This document shows, one piece after another, positions 49,397 through 60,381 of a stretch of DNA of 64,000 nt; positions within the stretch are counted from its first letter, which is position 1, and every line of letters begins with the position of its first letter. The notes beneath the pieces are model-generated. The model had not been told where the DNA came from. It did no database searches and saw only the letters and a list, made by a program, of their open reading frames with translations. Source of the DNA: Cellulomonas edaphi (GTDB lineage Bacteria; Actinomycetota; Actinomycetes; Actinomycetales; Cellulomonadaceae); NCBI RefSeq assembly GCF_030362815.1, contig NZ_JAUCGR010000002.1, forward strand, positions 620,001 to 684,000, in the 5' to 3' direction. Both the position numbers and the translations under genes were made by a program.

Positions 49397-50437
49397 TCAG
49401 CTCCTGTCCCAGCGCGCGTACGCGTCGATGATCTCGCTCACGAGCCGGTGCCGGACGACGTCCGAGGACTCCAGCCGGCAGAACGCCACGTCGGGGATCC
49501 CCTCGAGGATCTGCTGCACCACGCGCAGGCCGGACGGCTGCCCGGAGGGCAGATCCACCTGGGTCACGTCGCCAGTCACGACGACGGTGGACCCGAAGCC
49601 GAGCCGCGTGAGGAACATCTTCATCTGCTCGACCGTGGTGTTCTGCGCCTCGTCCAGGATGATGAACGAGTCGTTGAGCGTGCGCCCGCGCATGTAGGCC
49701 AGCGGCGCCACCTCGATGGTCCCGGCCTCCATGAGCCGCGGGATCGTCTCGGGGTCCACCATGTCGTGCAGCGCGTCGTACAGCGGGCGCAGGTACGGGT
49801 CGATCTTGTCTGAGAGCGAGCCGGGCAGGAACCCGAGCCGCTCCCCCGCCTCGACGGCGGGACGCGTGAGGACGATGCGGTGCACCCGCCGCTCCTGCAG
49901 CGCCTGGACCGCCTTGGCCATGGCCAGGTACGTCTTGCCGGTGCCGGCGGGCCCGATGCCGAACGTGACCGTGTGCCGGTCGATCGCGTCGACGTAGTCC
50001 TTCTGCCCCGACGTCTTGGGACGGATGGTGCGGCCGCGGCTGGACAGGATGTTGAACGTGAGGATGTCGGCGGGCTTCGCGTGCGCCCCTGCGGTGAGCA
50101 TCGCGACGGTCCGCCGCACGACGTCGGGTGTGAGCGGCGTGCCCGCGCCCGCCATCTCGACGAGCTCGTCGACCAGCCGCGCGACCAGAGCGACGTCCCC
50201 CACCGGGCCCGCGAGCTTGACCTCGTTGCCGCGCACGTGGATGTCGACGCCGGTGAAGCCCTCCTCGATCGAGCGCAGCACCTCGTCGCGCAGGCCGAGG
50301 AGCTCGACCATCGAGACGTCGGCGGGGACGGAGATGCGGTGCTCGACGCGGGCGGGCGCGCCGACGGTGCGGGGGGCGGGGGTGGACTCAGCCATGAGGT
50401 CGGCGGACGCCGCTGCGCTCCTAGATCGTCGGTTCAT
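49397..50437 (-). CDS. phoH: PhoH-family ATPase
   Basis: A cytoplasmic P-loop ATPase of the PhoH/YbeZ group, thought to work with YbeY in RNA metabolism. The 346 residues include a KH-like N-terminal region ([22 protein letters not shown]), Walker A ([11 protein letters not shown]), Walker B ([11 protein letters not shown]) and GDVTQVDLP as sensor. Two starts are possible: 50437 (used here) and 50395 (14 residues shorter); neither has a clear Shine-Dalgarno sequence. It is followed by ybeY after seven bases. Confidence 0.95.
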   Translation of the reverse strand: MNRRSRSAAASADLMAESTPAPRTVGAPARVEHRISVPADVSMVELLGLRDEVLRSIEEGFTGVDIHVRGNEVKLAGPVGDVALVARLVDELVEMAGAGTPLTPDVVRRTVAMLTAGAHAKPADILTFNILSSRGRTIRPKTSGQKDYVDAIDRHTVTFGIGPAGTGKTYLAMAKAVQALQERRVHRIVLTRPAVEAGERLGFLPGSLSDKIDPYLRPLYDALHDMVDPETIPRLMEAGTIEVAPLAYMRGRTLNDSFIILDEAQNTTVEQMKMFLTRLGFGSTVVVTGDVTQVDLPSGQPSGLRVVQQILEGIPDVAFCRLESSDVVRHRLVSEIIDAYARWDRS

Positions 50438-50500
50438 GCGTCGGACACGTGCGTACCAGCGAGTCTACCGAGCGTCCCCGACACCACGCCGCCCCTGACC

Positions 50501-51259
50501 TCACGCCCAGCGTCCCGTGCGCTGCGCGAGCAGCGCGAGGGCCACGGGCCCCGCGGTCGAGGTCCGCAGCACGTGCGGGCCCAGCCGCACGGCACGGGCG
50601 CCCGCGTCGGTCAGCCGCCGCAGCTCGTCCTCACCGATGCCGCCCTCGGGCCCGACGACGACGAGGAGCTCGCCGCGAGCCGGCAGCGGCACGTCGGCGA
50701 TCGGGACCGACGCCTCCTCGTGCAGCACCAGGGCGCCGCCGCCGGCAGCCACGGCGGCCTCGATGCGCACCGCGAGCGCCTTGCTGTCCACGGGCTGGCC
50801 GACGTCGGGCACGCGCGCCCGGCGCGACTGCTTGGCCGCCGTCCGCACCGTGCCCAGCCAGCGCGCGCGACTCTTCGCGGCACGCTCGCCGCGCCACACC
50901 ACGATCGAGCGGTCCGCCTGCCACGGCACGACGCCGTCCGCGCCCACCTCGGTCGCCGCCTCGATCGCCTGCTCGTCGCGGTCGCCCTTGGCGAGCGCCT
51001 GCACCAGCACGAGCGCGAGCTCGGGCGCGGGCTCGTCCACCCGTTCGAGCACCTCGACCAGCACCCCGTCGCTCACCACGGACGAGATCCGCCCGACGAG
51101 CCGCACGCCGAGCCCGTCCACCACGTCGATGCGCTCACCCGCGGCCCGGCGCTGCACGACGCCCGCGTGCCGGCCCTCCGTGCCGTCGAGCAGCAGCGTC
51201 TCGCCGACTGCGGCGCCTCGGACGCGTGCCTCGTCGCCGAGGAAGACGGGAGCGCTCAA
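50501..51259 (-). CDS. rsmE: 16S rRNA (uracil1498-N3)-methyltransferase
   Basis: Methylates U1498 of 16S rRNA with S-adenosylmethionine. The 252-residue SPOUT protein has a PUA-like N-terminal domain and the C-terminal trefoil-knot motifs VVVGPEGGIGEDEL and VRLGPHVLRTSTAGPVAL. The start is TTG at 51259, which shares TTGA with the dnaJ stop; this gives the family N-terminus (SAPVFLGDE) and normal length, while the frame upstream is Arg/Ala-rich and lies over dnaJ. The preceding C-rich Arg codons explain the long upstream frame. Confidence 0.94.
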   Translation of the reverse strand: MSAPVFLGDEARVRGAAVGETLLLDGTEGRHAGVVQRRAAGERIDVVDGLGVRLVGRISSVVSDGVLVEVLERVDEPAPELALVLVQALAKGDRDEQAIEAATEVGADGVVPWQADRSIVVWRGERAAKSRARWLGTVRTAAKQSRRARVPDVGQPVDSKALAVRIEAAVAAGGGALVLHEEASVPIADVPLPARGELLVVVGPEGGIGEDELRRLTDAGARAVRLGPHVLRTSTAGPVALALLAQRTGRWA

Positions 51260-52380
51260 CGCCCGGCGAGCTTGTCGCGCAGCTTGCCGAACACGCCCGA
51301 GTGGCTGGTGGCCAGCCGGGCGTCGGGACGCTCCTCGCCGCGCAGCGAAGCCAGGCGGCGCAGCAGCTCGGCCTGCTCGTCGTCGAGCGACGTGGGAACC
51401 GTCACCTCGACGTGCACGTGGAGGTCGCCGCGACCGCCGACGTGCAGGTGGCCGACCCCGAGGCCCTTGAGCGTGACCACCTGCGCCGGCTGGGTGCCGG
51501 GGCGCAGGTCCACCTCCTGCTCGCCGTCCAGGGTGTCGAGCGTCAGGACCGTGCCCAGCGCGGCGGCCGTCATGGGCACCTCGATGGTCGCGTGCAGGTC
51601 GTCGCCGCGACGCACGAACGTGTCGTGCTTGCGCTCGCGCACCTCGAGGTAGACGTCGCCCGCAGGGCCGCCGGCGGGGCCGACCTCGCCCTGGCCGGTG
51701 AGCTTGATGCGCGTGCCCGTGTCGACGCCGGCGGGGACGTCGACCGACAGCGTGCGGCGCGAGCGCACGCGACCCTCGCCGGAGCACTCGGTGCACGGCT
51801 CGGGGATGACGGTGCCGAACCCGTGGCAGGCCGCGCAGGGCTGCGTGGTCATCACCTGGCCGAGGAAGGATCGCGCCACCCGCTGGACGGTGCCGCGGCC
51901 GCCGCACACGTCGCACGTGCGCGGGGAGGTGCCGGGGCGGCAGCACGTGCCCGAGCAGGTCGGGCAGACCACGGCCGTGTCGACAGGGACGTCGCGGTGC
52001 ACGCCGAACGTCACGTCGGCCAGGTCGAGGTCAAGGCGGACGAGCGCGTCCTGGCCCCGCCGCGCGCGCGGGATCGGGCCGCGCTGGGTCTGCGCCCCGG
52101 CGGCACCGAAGAACGTCTCGAAGATGTCCTGGAACCCGAAACCGCCACCGGCACCGCCGCCGGGCGACGCCGGGTCGCCGCCCATGTCGTACGTCCGGCG
52201 CTTGTCCGGGTTGCCGAGCACGTCGTAGGCGCGCGACACGTCCTTGAACCGCTCTTCGGCTCCCGCGTCCTCGCCCGCCACGTCGGGGTGGTGCTCGCGG
52301 GCCAGCTTCCGGTACGCCTTCTTGATCTGCTCCGGGCTCGCGTCGCGCGGCACGCCGAGGATCTCGTAGTAGTCGGTCAC
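51256..52380 (-). CDS. dnaJ: Chaperone DnaJ (class I, DnaJ2 type)
   Basis: Hsp40 co-chaperone of DnaK. The 374 residues have a J-domain with HPD (REHHPDVAG), a Gly-rich linker (PASPGGGAGGGFGF), and a zinc-binding region with four Cys repeats (CPTCSGTC, CDVCGGRG, CAACHGFG, CTECSGEG). The first repeat departs from CxxCxGxG by a terminal Cys. A C-terminal peptide-binding domain follows. It follows hrcA after 63 bases, the usual place for the second DnaJ of actinobacteria, so it is probably under HrcA control. Confidence 0.96.
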   Translation of the reverse strand: MTDYYEILGVPRDASPEQIKKAYRKLAREHHPDVAGEDAGAEERFKDVSRAYDVLGNPDKRRTYDMGGDPASPGGGAGGGFGFQDIFETFFGAAGAQTQRGPIPRARRGQDALVRLDLDLADVTFGVHRDVPVDTAVVCPTCSGTCCRPGTSPRTCDVCGGRGTVQRVARSFLGQVMTTQPCAACHGFGTVIPEPCTECSGEGRVRSRRTLSVDVPAGVDTGTRIKLTGQGEVGPAGGPAGDVYLEVRERKHDTFVRRGDDLHATIEVPMTAAALGTVLTLDTLDGEQEVDLRPGTQPAQVVTLKGLGVGHLHVGGRGDLHVHVEVTVPTSLDDEQAELLRRLASLRGEERPDARLATSHSGVFGKLRDKLAGR

Positions 52381-52443
52381 AGGGAGGTGTGCTCTCTTCC
52401 GATCGTCAGGGTCAATCGAGGTCGCGGACGGCAGGAGCCGCGC

Positions 52444-53469
52444 TCACGACCCGGCCAGGATGCGAGTCAGGTAGCGGGCCACGGCGCGCACGGCCGCCAT
52501 GGTCCCGGGGTAGTCCATCCGCGTGGGGCCGATGGAGCCGACGCGGGCCACGGCGCCGTGCTCGTCGCCGTACCCCGTGGTGACGAAGCTCGTCTCGAGG
52601 AGGCCGGCGTGCTGGGTCTCGCGCCCGATCCGGACGGAGACCGTCGCCTCGTCCTCGGCCATCTCGGACAGCAGGCGCATGAGCACCACCTGCTCCTCGA
52701 GCGCCTCGAGCACCGGGCCCAGCGTGTGCCCGAAGTCGCTGCCTCCGCTGCGCGCCAGGTTGGCCGTGCCCGCCAGGACCACGCGCTCCTCGCTCTCCTG
52801 CGCGAGCGTCTCCTCGATCACCGAGACCACGGACGCGACCAGCGAGGCGTGCGCCGGCTCGAAGGCCGCGGCGAGCCCCGTGAGCGCTGCGGGGAGCTCG
52901 GACGGCCGACGGCCCGCGACGGACACGTTGAGCTGCACACGCAGGCGCGCGATGACGACCTCGTCGATCTCGGCGTCCGTCTCGAGCGTGCGCTGCTCGA
53001 CGCGGCCGGTGTCCGTGATGAGCACGACGAGCAGGTGACGCTGCCCGACGGGCACGAGCTCGACGTGGCGCAGTGCCGAGCGCCGCAACGACGGGTACTG
53101 GACGACGGCGACCTGCTGCGTGAGCTGCGCGATGAGGCGCACGGAGCGGTCGACGACGTCGTCGAGGTCCACCGCGTCCTCGAGGAAGGAACCGATGGCG
53201 CGTCGCTCGGCCGCCGACAGCGGCTTGACCGTGGTGAGGCGGTCGACGAAGACGCGATAGCCCTTGTCGGTCGGCACCCGGCCGGCCGACGTGTGCGGCT
53301 GCGCGATGTAGCCAGCCTCCTCGAGCGCCGCCATGTCGTTGCGGATCGTGGCCGGCGAGACGCCGAGCACGTGCCTCTCGACCAGCGCCCGCGAACCCAC
53401 CGGCTCGCGCGTGGCCACGTAGTCCTCGACGATGGCGCGCAGCACGTCCAGTCGACGGTCGTCGCTCAC
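52444..53469 (-). CDS. hrcA: Heat-inducible transcriptional repressor HrcA
   Basis: Represses heat-shock genes by binding CIRCE. The 341-residue protein has an N-terminal winged helix ([44 protein letters not shown]) and the GAF-like HrcA core. The C-terminal segment [19 protein letters not shown] is diagnostic. The GTG at 53469 is fixed by a strong AAGGAGGTG sequence four bases upstream. A CIRCE element lies 42-68 bases upstream, so it is autoregulated. Confidence 0.97.
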   Translation of the reverse strand: MSDDRRLDVLRAIVEDYVATREPVGSRALVERHVLGVSPATIRNDMAALEEAGYIAQPHTSAGRVPTDKGYRVFVDRLTTVKPLSAAERRAIGSFLEDAVDLDDVVDRSVRLIAQLTQQVAVVQYPSLRRSALRHVELVPVGQRHLLVVLITDTGRVEQRTLETDAEIDEVVIARLRVQLNVSVAGRRPSELPAALTGLAAAFEPAHASLVASVVSVIEETLAQESEERVVLAGTANLARSGGSDFGHTLGPVLEALEEQVVLMRLLSEMAEDEATVSVRIGRETQHAGLLETSFVTTGYGDEHGAVARVGSIGPTRMDYPGTMAAVRAVARYLTRILAGS

Positions 53470-53508
53470 GGTGCACCTCCTTCGTCGTCCACGGGCCGCC
53501 CGGTCGCC

Positions 53509-53537
53509 GGGTAGCACTCACATTGTGTGAGTGCCAA
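53509..53537 (-). promoter_or_regulatory. CIRCE operator overlapping the hrcA promoter
   Basis: GTAGCACTC-N9-GAGTGCCAA (53511-53537) matches the CIRCE consensus (TTAGCACTC-N9-GAGTGCTAA) at 16 of 18 arm positions. On the minus strand TTGGCA (53532-53537) and CTACCC (53509-53514) are 17 bases apart, so the operator covers the whole promoter core, as expected for HrcA repression of hrcA-dnaJ. Confidence 0.9.
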
Positions 53538-53589
53538 GCGTACGCCGCCACGCCGCCCGATACGCGGAGCCGTGCACCACCTCACGTCT

Positions 53590-53595
53590 TAGGGT
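53590..53595 (+). promoter_or_regulatory. TANNNT -10 box of the DUF3097 gene (leaderless type)
   Basis: TAGGGT, 7 bases before the GTG at 53603. The hexamer and the 7-base gap are identical to those at leuL and the ATP-grasp gene. Confidence 0.45.
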
Positions 53596-53602
53596 GACCG
53601 GC

Positions 53603-54463
53603 GTGAACCACGACCGCTACGGCTCCGACGTCCTGGGGGGAACGCCCACCACCCACCACCGAGCACCGCGAACCTCGCGCCCGCAGGCGGCCGAGCACGG
53701 GCTCGTGGTCGAGGAGGTCACCACCGGATGGGTGGGCGCCGTGATGCGCGTCGAGAAGTCGGGCGGGCAGCACGTGGTGGTGCTCGAGGACCGCGCCGGT
53801 CGCACCCGAACCTTCCCCCTGGGCCCGGGATTCTGGGTCGACGGGGAGCCCGTGCTGCTCACCGCCCCGGTCCGTCGGACCGCGCCCGCCGCCCCCACGC
53901 GCACGGCGTCGGGGTCGGTCGCGGTGCACGACGCGCGCGCCCGGGTCGCCCGCGCGAGCCGCATCTGGGTCGAGGGCAAGCACGACGCGGAGCTGGTGGA
54001 GAAGGTCTGGGGCGATGACCTGCGCCTGGAGGGCGTGGTCGTCGAGCTGCTCGACGGCGTGGACAACCTCACCGACGCGCTGCGTGACTTCGGCCCCGGA
54101 CCCGGTCGCCGCGTCGGCGTGCTCGTCGACCACCTCGTGCCCGGGTCCAAGGAGAGCCGGATCGCCGCCGAGGCCACGCGCTCCGCACCCGCGGGCTCCG
54201 TGCTGGTGCTGGGCCACCCCTACGTCGACGTCTGGCAGGCGGTCCGGCCCAAGCGCATCGGGCTGCGGGCGTGGCCGACGATCGAGCGCGGCACGGAGTG
54301 GAAGCACGGAATCCTGCGCGAGCTGGGCTGGCCGGCCGACGAGCAGGCCGACGTCGCGCGGGCCTGGCAGCGCATCCTGCGCTCGGTGCGCAGCTACGCG
54401 GACCTCGAGCCCACGCTGCTCGGCCGGGTCGAGGAGCTCATCGACTTCGTGACGGCCCCCTGA
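53603..54463 (+). CDS. DUF3097 protein with TOPRIM-like segment
   Basis: A 286-residue soluble protein of an actinobacterial conserved family. The N-terminal 60 residues begin DRYGSDVLGG. A small beta-rich domain (about 55-110, WVGAVMRVEKSGGQHVVVLEDR) follows. The region from 135 reads RIWVEGKHDAELVEKVWGDDLR, then GRRVGVLVDHLVPGSKES, a pattern like the Glu and Asp motifs of TOPRIM nucleases and primases such as RNase M5. The C-terminus (RGTEWKHGILRELGWP) is highly conserved-looking. The function is unknown; nucleic-acid cleavage or binding is an inference. The GTG at 53603 is preferred because of TAGGGT 7 bases upstream. Confidence 0.85.
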   Translation: MNHDRYGSDVLGGTPTTHHRAPRTSRPQAAEHGLVVEEVTTGWVGAVMRVEKSGGQHVVVLEDRAGRTRTFPLGPGFWVDGEPVLLTAPVRRTAPAAPTRTASGSVAVHDARARVARASRIWVEGKHDAELVEKVWGDDLRLEGVVVELLDGVDNLTDALRDFGPGPGRRVGVLVDHLVPGSKESRIAAEATRSAPAGSVLVLGHPYVDVWQAVRPKRIGLRAWPTIERGTEWKHGILRELGWPADEQADVARAWQRILRSVRSYADLEPTLLGRVEELIDFVTAP

Positions 54464-54488
54464 GCTCCTCGACCCGCGACGGGCGGCG

Positions 54489-55643
54489 TCAGGCGGCCAC
54501 CTGCTCACCGAGCAGGCGGCGGTAGACGCACGCCGTGGCGATGAGCGCGACCGGCAGCGCCACCAGCACGCCCACGCCGCACAGCAGCGACCCCACGAGC
54601 TCGGCGACGTACACGGCGAGGAACAGCAGGATCACCGTGCCGAGGTTCTTGTTGACCAGGGCGAAGCTGGACTTGATGGCGTCGACCGCGCCCTGCTTCT
54701 TGTCGATCACGAAGAACAGCGCGAACTGCGCGAAGAACGCGAAGACGATGCCGGGCACGAAGCAGAGCAGGAAGCCGATGGCCGTGAGCAGGCCGATGAG
54801 CAGCGACGCGCCGATCACGCGCCCGAGGTCGTCGAACGTGAAGAACGTCTTGAACTCGAGCGGCCTGCCGTAGGTGACGTGCAGCGCCGCGCGGATCACC
54901 CCCGCCTGCACCAGCACGCCGACGAGCACCATGATCGCGACGAACAGCAGCGAGGCGAAGAACCCGCCGGCCAGGAAGCCGGTGTCCCGCGTGATGGTGC
55001 CGTCCTCGTTGATCTGCAGGTCGCCCGACGACGAGCTCGCGATGAGGATCGCGTAGAAGATCGCGGCGAGCACCGCGTAGACCGCGACGTACGCGAGCAC
55101 CGCGAGCAGGATCGGCCCCACGTTCTGCGTGAACTTGTTCCAGCCGTAGGTGAACGCGTCGGCCACGCTCACGGTGCTCGGGCCGCCCGCTGCGCCGTAG
55201 GGGGCCGCGGGGTAGCCGCCCTGCGGGTAGCCGGCGGGCGGGGGCGGGTAGCCGCCAGGGGGCGGCGGGTAGCCGCCAGGCGGCGGGGGCGGGTAGCCGC
55301 CGGCCGACGGGCCGGGCGGCGGTGCCTGGTAGCCCGGGACCGGCTCGGGCGGCGCGCCGTAGGCGGGCGCGCCGTAGGCCGGGGCGCCGTAGGCGGACGG
55401 CGGAGGCGGCGCGACCGGCGGCGTGGGAGGTGCCGGCGTCGGGGCGACGGGCGGCTCGGGCGCAGCAGGCGCCTCGGGCGCGGTGGGCGCTTCGGGGCCC
55501 GGCTCCGGCGCGGGCGCGGGCTCCGGCGCGGGGGCGGGCTCAGGAGCCGACGGCGGCTCGGGCGCGGGAGGCGTCGTCGGGACCGGCGCGTCCTGGCCGG
55601 GCTCGTCGTCCTGGGGCGGCTTCCCGCCAGGGGTCTCGCTCAT
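54489..55643 (-). CDS. Multi-pass membrane protein with Pro/Ala-rich N-terminus
   Basis: A 384-residue protein. Residues 1-165 are low-complexity: APEPAPAPEP-type repeats, three YGAPA units, and PPPPGGYPPPPGGYP repeats. After that come about five membrane helices, with a segment FTYGWNKFTQNVGPILLAVLAY that begins a DUF975/glycerophosphoryl-diesterase-membrane-like domain. The Shine-Dalgarno sequence GGGAGGAAG precedes the ATG at 55643. Function unknown. It converges on the DUF3097 gene and is divergent from the small DUF4870 gene. Confidence 0.82.
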   Translation of the reverse strand: MSETPGGKPPQDDEPGQDAPVPTTPPAPEPPSAPEPAPAPEPAPAPEPGPEAPTAPEAPAAPEPPVAPTPAPPTPPVAPPPPSAYGAPAYGAPAYGAPPEPVPGYQAPPPGPSAGGYPPPPPGGYPPPPGGYPPPPAGYPQGGYPAAPYGAAGGPSTVSVADAFTYGWNKFTQNVGPILLAVLAYVAVYAVLAAIFYAILIASSSSGDLQINEDGTITRDTGFLAGGFFASLLFVAIMVLVGVLVQAGVIRAALHVTYGRPLEFKTFFTFDDLGRVIGASLLIGLLTAIGFLLCFVPGIVFAFFAQFALFFVIDKKQGAVDAIKSSFALVNKNLGTVILLFLAVYVAELVGSLLCGVGVLVALPVALIATACVYRRLLGEQVAA

Positions 55644-55874
55644 GTCAGCTTCCTCCCGAGTCAGGGCGGTGGTCGCCCTCGCGCCCACCGAACCGAACCG
55701 GACAGGCGGGTGTCAAGGATCGCCACCTGTGCATCCGGATGCCGAGCGCTTCCCTGACCTGGGCGGACGGAAGGCTGAGCGCGGAAGCCCGACGGCGCCG
55801 ACCGCCTGTCGCGGCACGCCGAAACCACTAGGCTCGACGGCGACCCCAGCCGTGAACGACGTCAGGAAACAGAG

Positions 55875-56387
55875 ATGACCACCCCCGACCCGGACCCCGA
55901 CTTCCTGCGCAAGCCCGAGGAGCACGGCCAGCCGGCTCAGCCCGCCACCCCGCAGCAGCCGTACGTGCAGCAGCCCTACCCGGGTCAGCCGCACCAGCAG
56001 CCCTACGCCGGTCAGCCCGGTGCCCAGCAGCCAGCCTGGGGCGCGCCCGTCGGGCAGCCGCTGCGCCCCGACGACGAGCGCACCTGGGCCATCGTCGCGC
56101 ACCTGCTCCCGCTCATCGGGGTCGGCTTCCTGGCGCCGCTGGTCATCTGGCTCGTGTTCCGCGGCCGCGGCCCCTACCTGGAGGACCAGGCCAAGGAGTC
56201 GCTCAACTTCCAGCTCACGCTCCTGATCGGCGCGATCGTTGGCGCGATCCTGCTCATCGTCGTCGTCGGCATCCTCGTCCTGATCGCCGTCGGGATCGCC
56301 TCGCTGGTGTTCGCCATCCTGGCGGCCGTCGCGTGCAGCCGGTACGAGTGGTACCGCTACCCGGTCTCGATCCGGTTCGTGAAGTAG
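55875..56387 (+). CDS. DUF4870/Tic20-like small membrane protein
   Basis: A 170-residue protein with a Pro/Gln-rich first 60 residues (QQPYPGQPHQQPYAGQP). A domain begins DERTWAIVAHLLPLIGVGFLAPLVIWLVF, continues with EDQAKESLNFQLT and ends with two more helices. This is the DUF4870 pattern of three membrane helices with a conserved Asn/Gln loop. AGGAAACAG serves as Shine-Dalgarno sequence. The role is unknown. Its 3' end is four bases from the convergent hemW stop. Confidence 0.88.
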   Translation: MTTPDPDPDFLRKPEEHGQPAQPATPQQPYVQQPYPGQPHQQPYAGQPGAQQPAWGAPVGQPLRPDDERTWAIVAHLLPLIGVGFLAPLVIWLVFRGRGPYLEDQAKESLNFQLTLLIGAIVGAILLIVVVGILVLIAVGIASLVFAILAAVACSRYEWYRYPVSIRFVK

Positions 56388-56390
56388 CAG

Positions 56391-57625
56391 TCAGTCGTCG
56401 AAGCCGGCCAGCGTCCGCACGACGAGGTCGGCGAGCAGGCGCCCGCGCCGCGTGAGGAGCACGCGACGCTCGGTCAGCAGCGCGCGTCCGTCCACAAGCC
56501 CGTCCGCGACGAGCCCGGCGACGGACGCGCGCGACGCCGTAGGCACCTCGTCGAGCGGCATGCCCTCGGCGAGCCGCACGTGCAGCATGAGCCGCTCGAG
56601 GGTCGCGGCCTCGGCGTCGATCGTCTCGCGGCCGGCAGCCGGACTGAGCCCCGACTCGAGCCGCCCGGCGTAGGCCCGGGGGTGCTTGACGTTCCACCAG
56701 CGCACGCCGCCCACGTGCGAGTGGGCGCCGGGCCCGATCCCCCACCAGTCGTCGCCGCGCCAGTACGCGAGGTTGTGCCGGCACGCCGTCTGCGGCGTGC
56801 GCGACCAGTTGGACACCTCGTACCAGCCCAGGCCCGCCGCGGTCAGCAGCTCGTCGGCCAGCTCGTACTTGGCGGCCTGGTCGTCGCCGTCGGGCAGCTC
56901 GAGCTCGCCGCGACGCACCTGCACCGCCATCTTGGTGCCCTGCTCGACGACGAGCGCGTACGCGGAGACGTGGTCCACGCCCGTGGCGAGAGCCGCGTCG
57001 AGCGAGGCGCGCCAGTCGTCGACCGACTCCCCCGGCGTGCCGTAGATGAGGTCGAGCGAGACGGCGAGGCCCGCGTCGCGCGCCCAGCGCACGACGTCGG
57101 GGATCCGGCGCGGGTCGTGGGTGCGCTCGAGCGTGGCGAGCACGTGCGGCACGGCGGACTGCATGCCGAACGAGACCCGCGTGAACCCGCCGGCCGCGAG
57201 CGCGGCGAGTGACTCGGGCGTCACCGAGTCGGGGTTCGCCTCGGTGGTGACCTCCGCGTCGTCGTCGAGACCCCACGCGTCGCGGACCCCGTCGAGCATC
57301 CGCACCAGGTCCCCCGCAGGGAGCACGGTGGGGGTGCCGCCGCCGACGAACACCGTCGAGACCTGCCGCGCCGGCAGGCCCGCGTCGGCGAGCACGCGCC
57401 GGCCCAGCGCGATCTCGCGCAGGGCCGTGTCCGCGTACGACACCTGGCTCGCACCGCCGCCCAGCTCGCTCGCGGTGTAGGTGTTGAAGTCGCAGTAGCC
57501 GCAGCGCACCGTGCAGAACGGCACGTGCAGGTACACCCCGAACGCGCGCCCGTCGGCGCCCGCGACGACGGAGGCCGGCAACGCGCCGTCGTCGGGAGCC
57601 GCGTCCCCGTCGGGGAGGGCAGGGC

Positions 57626-57629
<4 letters not shown>
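56391..57629 (-). CDS. hemW: Heme chaperone HemW (coproporphyrinogen oxidase-like radical SAM)
   Basis: Radical-SAM protein now known as a heme-transfer chaperone. The 412 residues carry the cluster motif CTVRCGYC (Cys39, Cys43, Cys46) and the SAM-binding [11 protein letters not shown] segment. EANPDSVT and RVSFGMQS follow, along with the HemN C-terminal domain ([19 protein letters not shown]). The CxxxCxxC spacing and the lack of the HemN-only Cys fit HemW. The GTG at 57629 overlaps the lepA stop by four bases, the common lepA-hemW pair. Confidence 0.94.
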
Positions 57630-59506
<1,877 letters not shown>

Positions 59507-59615
59507 GCGGCGACAGCTCCAGGCTTCGGATGGGCGGGTGCCGTTGGCACTCGCTCGACGGATGTTGACCGGCTGGCACCTGTGCGGTGCCCGCGGCGGG
59601 CACCACCATGGTCCC

Positions 59616-60320
59616 ATGACGACGGCCCCGACCGACGCCCTGGACCACCTGCTCGTGCTGGGCGACCTCCAGTACCAGTTCCTGGCGTCCATCGACCTCG
59701 TCGACCCGGCCACTCCCATCCCGTGGTGCGGGCGCTGGCGGGTGCGCAACCTCGTCGTCCACCTGGCCCGGATCCACCACTGGGCCGCGGGTCAAGCGCT
59801 TCGCCGCCAGGAGACCCCGCTGGGCCGCGGACCGTTCGACCTACCCTCGCTCTACGCGTCCTGCGCTCTCGAACTGCGCTCGACCCTGACCGACGTCTCC
59901 CCCGCGGCCCCCGCCTGGACGCTCGACGAGTCCGGCGTGGCGGGGTTCTGGCGCCGGCGGCAGACCCACGAGACGCTCATCCACCTCTGGGACCTGCGCA
60001 CAGCGGGCGGACTGCCGTTCGACGCCTCGCCCGTGGTCTGGGCGGATGCGGTCGACGAGGTGGTCACCGTGATGCAGCCGCGGCAGGAACGGATGGGTCG
60101 GATGGAACCGCTTCCCGCTCCGATCGAGCTGGTGGCCACGGATGCCGACCGCCGGTGGCTGCTCGGCGGTGACGGCGTTCCGGCCGCGCAGGTCACCGGA
60201 CCAGCGTCGGTGCTCGCTCTGCTGTTCTGGGGCCGAGGCTCGGTCTCCGCGCCGGTGCTCGACGTTGCCGGCGACCGCGGAGCGCTCGACGACGCGCTGA
60301 ACCGAAGGCTCACGCCCTGA
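59616..60320 (+). CDS. Maleylpyruvate isomerase/DinB-fold family protein
   Basis: A 234-residue protein with the mycothiol-dependent MDMPI N-terminal four-helix domain: an early helix, then [26 protein letters not shown] with the conserved Trp and His, and [15 protein letters not shown] in the third helix. A C-terminal sterol-carrier-like domain ends with LLFWGRGS. Such proteins are common in mycothiol-producing actinobacteria, but the substrate is unknown. It is divergent from lepA with a 109-base gap in which I see no clear promoter. Confidence 0.84.
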   Translation: MTTAPTDALDHLLVLGDLQYQFLASIDLVDPATPIPWCGRWRVRNLVVHLARIHHWAAGQALRRQETPLGRGPFDLPSLYASCALELRSTLTDVSPAAPAWTLDESGVAGFWRRRQTHETLIHLWDLRTAGGLPFDASPVVWADAVDEVVTVMQPRQERMGRMEPLPAPIELVATDADRRWLLGGDGVPAAQVTGPASVLALLFWGRGSVSAPVLDVAGDRGALDDALNRRLTP

Positions 60321-60336
60321 CCGATCGCATCGGCCT

Positions 60337-60378
60337 GGGGCGGGACCATCGTCGGCTTGCCGACTCGTGTCCCGCCCC
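60337..60378. terminator. Bidirectional terminator-like double hairpin
   Basis: Outer perfect 10-bp stem GGGGCGGGAC (60337-60346) with its complement (60369-60378). Inside is a perfect 6-bp stem GTCGGC-TT-GCCGAC (60351-60364). It sits in the 61-base gap between two convergent genes, so it can end both transcripts. No T-run. Confidence 0.6.
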
Positions 60379-60381
60379 CGC

